From assembly GCA_950106755.1 (NCBI GenBank), contig OX467086.1, positions 27,856,001-27,920,000 on the forward strand: a stretch of 64,000 nucleotides of DNA, given 5' to 3'. This document shows, piece by piece, positions 58,160 to 64,000 of the stretch. A program made the translations under genes and the position numbers. Source of the DNA: Climacium dendroides. Lineage: Eukaryota; Streptophyta; Bryopsida; Hypnales; Climaciaceae. Numbering within the stretch: position 1 is the stretch's first letter; every line of letters starts with the position of its first letter. A model generated the notes under the pieces. That model had not been told where the DNA came from. It saw only the letters and a list, made by a program, of their open reading frames with translations, and made no database searches.

Positions 58160-59480
58160 TTTTTTGAATTGATTCCATTTCACCTAAACCATAATTTCTA
58201 GAATTATTCTAGTAAATGTGATATTTTGTCACATTACATTTGTAATGTTGGTCATAGCCAATCCCTATCAATAGCAATTGGTAGGGGTTAATTTTGAATT
58301 AAATGATTTTTTCCTATTGGTAATGGAATGAAAATGCCAACAAATGGTACTCCATTTTTTTTAAACTTTTGTTATATTTTTTTGGAAGATGACTCAATTT
58401 CACCTAAATTGTAATTTGTCCAATTATTTTAGTTAATGTGATCTTTTGTCACACTACATATATAATGCAGGTTATACATATATAATGCAGGTTATAGCAA
58501 ATTTCTATCAATAGCAATAGGTAGGAAGAAATTTTGCATAAAATATATAAATTTTCTATTTCTAATAAAATGAAGATGTTGACAATTTTGTTTTCCATAT
58601 TTTTTTGGAAATGAATCCATTTTCTCCCAAACGTAATACTTACAATTAATTTAATTGATGTGATCTTTTGTCACATTACATATGTAGTGTAGGTCATGAT
58701 CAATCCCTATCAATAGCAATTGGTAGGGTTAGTTTTGAATGAAATGTTTATTTTTGTATTAGTAATGGAATAAAAAAGCCCACAAATTTGTTCTCCATTT
58801 ATTTCAACTTTTGGTTAAATTTTTGTTTTTGAACTCCATTTCATCCAAACTGTAATTCCTACAATTACTCTAAATATGATGTTTTATCACATTACATATA
58901 TAATGTAGGTCATTGCCAATCTCTATGAAAAGCAATTGGTAGGGTTCAATTTTGAATTAAATGATTTTTTCCTATTGGTAATGGAATGAAAAAGCCTATG
59001 AATTGGTTCCTCATTGGGTTTTTTTATAGCTATTTTACTATTTTACTATTTTACTATTTTTTTTTCTGAAAATGACTCAATTTCACCTAAACTGTAATTT
59101 GTCCAATTATTCTAGTTAATGTGATGTTTTGTCACATTACATATATAATGTAGGTCATGGCAAATTCCTATTTATAGCAATAGGTAGGGGGCAATTTTGC
59201 ATAAAATATATAAATTTTCTATTTCTAATGAAATGAAGAAGCCTACAAATTCGTTTTCCATTTTATTTTGGAAATGAATTTATTTTACCTAAACCGTATT
59301 ATTGAAAAAAAATGGAAAACTTGTAGGCTTCTTCATTTGATTAGAAATAGAAAATTTATGTATTTTATGCAAAATTGTCCCCTACCTTCTATTGTTGATA
59401 GAAATTTGCCATAACCTACATTGTATATGTAATGTGACAAAAGATCACATTAACTAAAATAATTGTAGGAAAAAAAAGTC
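58160..59480 (+). repeat. About 220-bp tandem array with inverted last unit
   Basis: Five head-to-tail units share TTTCACCTAAACTGTAATTT, TTAATGTGATGTTTTGTCAC, ATTACATATATAATGTAGGT, CAATAGCAATTGGTAGG and TAATGGAATGAA. The GTCACATTACAT mark falls near 58228, 58449, 58669, 58887 and 59126. A sixth unit (59297-59475) is inverted, so the array can fold back on itself. Each unit also has a small internal inverted repeat, AATGTGAT...GTCACATT. Confidence 0.85.
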
Positions 59481-61903
59481 CAGATCAACAAAAATTTAAC
59501 ACAAAATTGTTGATTTTAGGTGTTGATTAGGACATATTAACCTAGACAAGGTTCAATTAAAAAGTGTTGATTTGGACGGTCATGTCAACACTTTTGTGTT
59601 CTTCATGAACAAAAAAAATGTCCATTTTGTTGTCCACTTTGACATGTTAGTGTTGGTCATCAACAAAAAAAGTGTTAATAAAAGTGTTGATTTGGACACC
59701 TTTAAAGTACAAACAAATTTCCATTTGTTTCAAAGAAAGAAAGAAAAAGTACAAACAAATGGGGAGTGCAAATGATAATTGGGGACTACAAAGAAACTTT
59801 TTTCTTCCTTACTAACAAATGGGGACTGTAGTATGAAGGAACTAAATTATTTCTTCTACTAAAGAGTATCTGATCCTCTATAAACAACCAATATGTGTAG
59901 CTTCCATAAATATCATCTGCTACTAACATGCAAATATTAGGAAAAAAAAGTGTTGTGGCCTTATACAGCTACAGATACAAAATGAAGCAATGAACCCTCA
60001 GTACTTTTGAATCACAGATGGTCTAATAGAATTCTACTTTCCAAATCCTTTCATCAGATGAAGAAACTTTATTTAGTCAGAAAAAAATTGAAACAACAAA
60101 TGTACTTCACTTTAATAGTTATCTCTTCATTTACAATTTGGAAAAAAGGGCTACCTTTATAAATCTATTCCATAGCTTGAATACCACTCACATTTCATTA
60201 TAGGTCTAGTAAATTACTTAACATTTAGTTCTTCTGGAGCATGAACTAGACGCCATGTCTGGCTTAAAATGTTTGTCATGATTTTGTAAATCACCAAAAA
60301 GCCCCCAGAGATCACTTTCCGTGCTTATTGAGAAATGAGAGTCAATAATATTTATCAGTCCCTAATAACATTTTCTAGCAATATTTTCAAATTTTATTTA
60401 AGGCTAGACAAGCCATATCTATCACTTAAACCCTAAAATTCTTTGAATATGTTTCACAAAATACTTAATCACTGTCATACTGTCATTTGTAGTGAAAAGA
60501 AAAGAAAAAGGTCTAAAGCAACATAATTTTTGCTTTCTAAGTTTGATGAAAAAAATAATTATTTCCGAAAACGGATCTGTTTTTTTATACTTTTTATAAA
60601 TCATATTATCAAATACACCTAATTGTAACAAAATGAGTTGCAAGTCATTGTATTTTCAAGCATGGACTTAAATATAATTAAAAAATAACTTTTATAAACT
60701 TTATGAACTTATCAAGCTTTTAATAGTTTTTTTATAATCAGAACAATTTTAAACCAAGAAAAGAACAAGATTCAGATCCACATCTAAACTTTGAAATTTA
60801 TAAAAATTCATTATAAAATCCAATACAATTTTTTCTTTCATTTTATCACCAATGTTTTTGTTTAAAAGTTGAAATTTGAGGACACCACTAACTTTGATCC
60901 AATTGTTGTGGGTGTTTGAGATTTTTTAGTTGATTATTTGTACAAGTATGATTTTTTTAATGACACTTTTGATTTTGGACATTAAATTTCTGGATGAATC
61001 ACTTCAACATGAAGAAATCATAGGAAAACTACAAATTATCATCTTCACTGTACAAAAGTTACATAGGTACAAAATCACTTTGCTATTAAGAAAAATAATA
61101 CTTTTTCTACCTATAAAGAGTGTTTGATGGATGAGAAATTATAGGTTGGGTTCATTCACTGTCTGAAAAATGGACGATGGTAGTGTAAAGGATTCAACAA
61201 ATATACTAAAAGTAGACTACTTTCCATTATTTATTCATCTACAAAGGTAATTGAACTTGAAACACATGCAAACAATCTTTTAAAGAATGGGATAGACATA
61301 GATTTGAAGTCTGCAATAAGTATAGATTGGTACAAGTTTTTTTAAGAATTTAATTCATAACAGTTAATTAAATTGAACACCAAATAAATGAAGCCAAAAA
61401 ATAATCATTAGTTCCAAATAAACAACCATACATATGACTTTGAGGCTTTTGAAGTGGTTATCTTGCTAAATGAATAAAATAAAAAATGATCATAAATTAA
61501 AATGTTAGAGTCCTTGTGCATTGAAACCAAAAACAATATAAAATATCTAGTTTGAATAAGACCTTGTAAAGCCATATTTAAGTGCTCTTGTAAACAACAT
61601 GCTGATTAAAAATTAAAACACAAGCACATTATTTTAAAATTAAATGCGTAGACATGAATCATTGCATCCTGAAAAAGTATGTATAATCACAATTGTTTAA
61701 GAAGTTGATGCATTTGAATTATATAAATTGAATATAAAAAATAGTGCAAAAAAAATCATTAATTCAAAATAGAATATACAAATGCGTGAACTTCAAAAAC
61801 TTAGAATCAATAAAAGCAAAATATAATTTAAAACTAACATAAGTCCTATTTTTTCATAGGATTTTTAAATCAATTATAATAAATTTTAATATTAAATCGT
61901 CTT
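59481..61903. other. AT-rich intergenic DNA
   Basis: No gene recognised. Around 59540-59700 the phrase AGTGTTGATTTGGAC occurs twice with ATGTCAACACTTTTG between, giving a possible hairpin. Confidence 0.4.
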
Positions 61904-62461
61904 TTAACCACTAAACACTTGTTGTTCTTATGGGGGACAAAATGGATTTTGGGCAGGCTTCTATGAGCTCAATTTTTGGTGAAACTTTTTGAAACTTTTG
62001 CACAAGATAGAAAAACTTATTAGCTTTCCAAAAATGTAATTTTTACTTCAATCAGTGCCTCGGAGTAAAAGTTATGCCACAAGAACCCACAAACCCACAA
62101 AAAATTGAAAAAAAAATGTTACATTTTTTTCTTCATAGATTTATTTTTTGTCTAAATGGGAAGCTTTGTTTCATTCCATTTGGATTGATAATGTGAAAGT
62201 TATGAAGCTTCTTGTTTTGTGGGTGATTATAGCATTTCTATAAAAATAACTTTTTCTTCCACTTTGAATGCCAATATCTTTCAATCTGCATGGTCAAAAA
62301 TCACAAAATTTTTAATACACAATCTTAGACAAGTTTAGAACAAGATCCTATTGTTAGATTCTAAAAAATATATTTCAAAAAATTCCTCAATTGAATGTAA
62401 CAAAATAAACAGTTTTAATTGTGTTTTGATAGAGAAATAGCCTTGAGACTTTATGGATTAA
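61904..62461 (-). mobile_element. piggyBac-like TTAA element, copy E (old)
   Basis: TTAA then CCACTAAACACTTG at the left and GACTTTATGGA then TTAA at the right. Interior follows copy C (GGGGGACAAAATGGATTTTG, AGATAGAAAAACTTATTAGC, CTTTGAATGCCAATATCTTT, GATCCTATTGTTAGATTC). Ends carry substitutions, so it is an older copy. Confidence 0.7.
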
Positions 62462-63287
62462 CAATTATGGTTAAAAGACTAACAAACATATAAATCATTA
62501 TTTAAATCATATGGGAAGCTCTTAGTATGAACTGACCTTAGTTAGGTGTTGTTTGTAACTAAAGCAATGGGTTATTAGAGGAACAACCCTCCTAATGAAC
62601 ACGTATCCTATATAGTTAGTCATGGCACTTGGTAGTAGAGTAGTACAAGAGGGCAGCCCCTTGTATGGGCTTGACACCCCTTTTTTACACTTGTTTGTAA
62701 TCCCTTTTCATTGGGATGCATTGGCTTGGTGTTCATTCTTTCAATACCAAGGACCTTAGAAATGTACATTGTGCAGACCCTAGATTCGTCGAAATTGTTG
62801 AACATTTTCCAGTTCTACAATTTGACGAATTACCTAGACCATACCCAACTAATGTGGAAGAACCAAGCCATAAGCTCCCGCAACGTCTAGATCAATTGCC
62901 TCCGACTGACTCTAAATACTGAAGAGCTAGTGAAGCAGAGAAATGCATCTGTTCTCAACAGAGGGCAGTGGAAGGTAAGTCGTCCTCCTAAACCATCACC
63001 CTCAACTCGAAGATAAAATTTTGAGTTCGTCGAAAGTCATTTCGCTGTTGTTTGGTTTGTTTTCTCATTCATCATTAATTAGCTTTCTTGTGAATTTGTA
63101 TACCTGTTGCATTATTTTCGAGGCAAAGATAAATGCCCTACTACTCGGAGTTGATAAATTTAAGCCCATCCTATTGTAGAGTTTCACTAATGCGGTGGTA
63201 AAATGATTCCAAAATATCAATCTGAAGAAGGAATATCAAACATCTTAGAGGTCTAAAGAGTGAGATCAAGATCATCACGCTGCGTGA
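62462..63287. other. Possible coding remnant, unassigned
   Basis: GC content rises from 62570. A 68-codon frame at 62716-62922 (TKDLRNVHCADPRFVEIVEH, FPVLQFDELPRPYP) looks coding but is not recognised; a splice-donor-like GGTAAG follows at about 62974. It may be the first exon of the remnant to the right. Confidence 0.35.
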
Positions 63288-64000
63288 TGATATCTGGAAG
63301 CTCTGAAAGGAAGCGGAAGCTCTGAAAGGAGTTCTTCACCAAGTACCCCAAGGGCTATCTTATTGAGTCAATCACCTGACAGCTCTTCTGGAACTTGGAT
63401 AATTTTAGTCCAAAGTCATTTGTCTTGAAGAGAGAACTCTTCAAGCACTTGGATCACTTCATGGACTCCGATCTCAAGGTTTTTGCAAAGCACCTCTTCA
63501 ATCCATCTGAAGACCATAGGTTGAAGCACCCGAAGGTATTCGTCGGCAAGACAAATTATCTCATGTCAGACAACCAAACAATGCAGGATTAGGTAGAGCA
63601 CAGGAAGAAGAAAATCATCCATGAAGAGTTGATGACAATAAAGCCCAGTCTAAGACTACAAGATAACAACTACAATACCAACTTTAGTATCTAGAGGTCA
63701 TGGAAGAAGAGACACAATTTCTTGTCGTCAATATGGGATTACCTTCTCTCCTATCCGAAGCTGTCATATTTTAGTAGACGATTGACGAACGATGCTAAGC
63801 TCAAGCGGGCCAAAGATCTTGGTAAGAAGTTTGCAAGTGAGGTAACAATATTCTAGAGGTTCATGAAGTCAAAATAGATGCCAAGTCCAAAGTGTTGGTC
63901 AAGACTGGAATGTATGAGTACATCAGTCGGCCTCTTCAATTTGCCATCCTAGACGTTTGGGGCATGGATAGGCCTGTTGTCCCTAATAATATGTTGATCC
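63288..64000 (+). pseudogene. Unknown coding remnant reaching the right edge
   Basis: One frame carries KEFFTKYPKGYLIES, FWNLDNFSPKSFVLKRELFK, DSDLKVFAKHLF, KHPKVFVGKTNYLM, KKKIIHEELMTIKPSL, SIWDYLLSYPKLSYFSRRL and NDAKLKRAKDLGKKFASEV. Its stops are TGA at 63323 and 63377 and TAG at 63590 and 63692. After about 63845 the open sense moves to another frame (NILEVHEVKIDAKSKVLVKT, YEYISRPLQFAILDVWGMD), open to the window end, so one indel or junction lies there. I do not recognise the protein. Its multiple charged and aromatic residues and lack of introns would suit a mobile-element protein, which is inference. Confidence 0.45.

Noticed and set aside
762..63694. A changed nuclear code in which TAG is read as glutamine
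   Set aside because: TAG at conserved Gln sites tempted this reading, but TGA stops share the pattern, ELO also lost a donor and an acceptor site, and land plants are known to use the standard code. Deamination explains all of these together. Proteomics or a tRNA search for a CUA-anticodon Gln tRNA would decide.

Overview
This is nuclear DNA from a eukaryote with spliced genes, almost certainly a land plant and probably a seedless one (bryophyte, lycophyte or fern). Three observations support this. An ELO-type fatty-acid elongase of the kind known from mosses and liverworts lies at the left end. A plant-type coilin with GT/AG introns lies at 52-57 kb. Plant-type mobile elements (MULE with SWIM finger, hAT, retroelement, tRNA-derived SINE relics) fill much of the rest. 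The background is very AT-rich, with GC-richer islands at 15.5-16.3, 31.2-38, 39.4-48.3 and 51.6-57.3 kb that hold nearly all recognisable coding sequence. There are no bacterial operons, rRNA genes or CRISPR arrays.

Layout. 0.8-5.1 kb: ELO pseudogene (six exons). 6.4-7.8 kb: two oppositely oriented hAT transposase fragments. 7.8-8.6 and 10.7-11.5 kb: two near-identical 0.73-kb terminal-inverted-repeat elements. 13.8-14.7, 24.5-25.1, 50.0-50.8, 57.9-58.0 and 61.9-62.5 kb (plus fragments at 19.9 and 48.7 kb): a family of small elements with ends CCCCTAAA...TTTAGGGG, flanked by TTAA, so piggyBac-like. 15.5-16.4 kb: an open 304-codon gene of unknown function. 25.2-25.8 kb: a decayed unknown exon. 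27.5-31.2 kb: degenerate repeats. 31.2-48.3 kb: a very large Mutator-like (MULE) element with two convergent genes, a 1,623-codon Ulp1-like protease gene (+) and a SWIM-finger DDE transposase gene (-). The transposase gene has a retroelement in its third intron, and a chloroplast SecY gene fragment lies beside its 5' end. 52.2-57.3 kb: 3' part of a coilin gene. 58.2-59.5 kb: a 220-bp tandem array closed by an inverted copy. 63.3-64 kb: an unidentified coding remnant running off the edge.

The most striking signal is mutational. Once the exons of unrelated genes are joined, almost every in-frame stop is TAG or TGA and almost never TAA, and frameshifts are few in the largest genes. In the ELO gene one TAG stands where the elongase family has a conserved glutamine, another fits a family glutamine next to an exon end, and one splice donor and one acceptor are lost by G-to-A changes. 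All of these lesions fit C-to-T change at CHG or CG sites (CAG to TAG, CGA to TGA), the two contexts plants methylate symmetrically. The window therefore looks like a methylated, silenced and slowly deaminated region in which old genes can still be read almost end to end. This was worked out by eye and needs a proper alignment to confirm.
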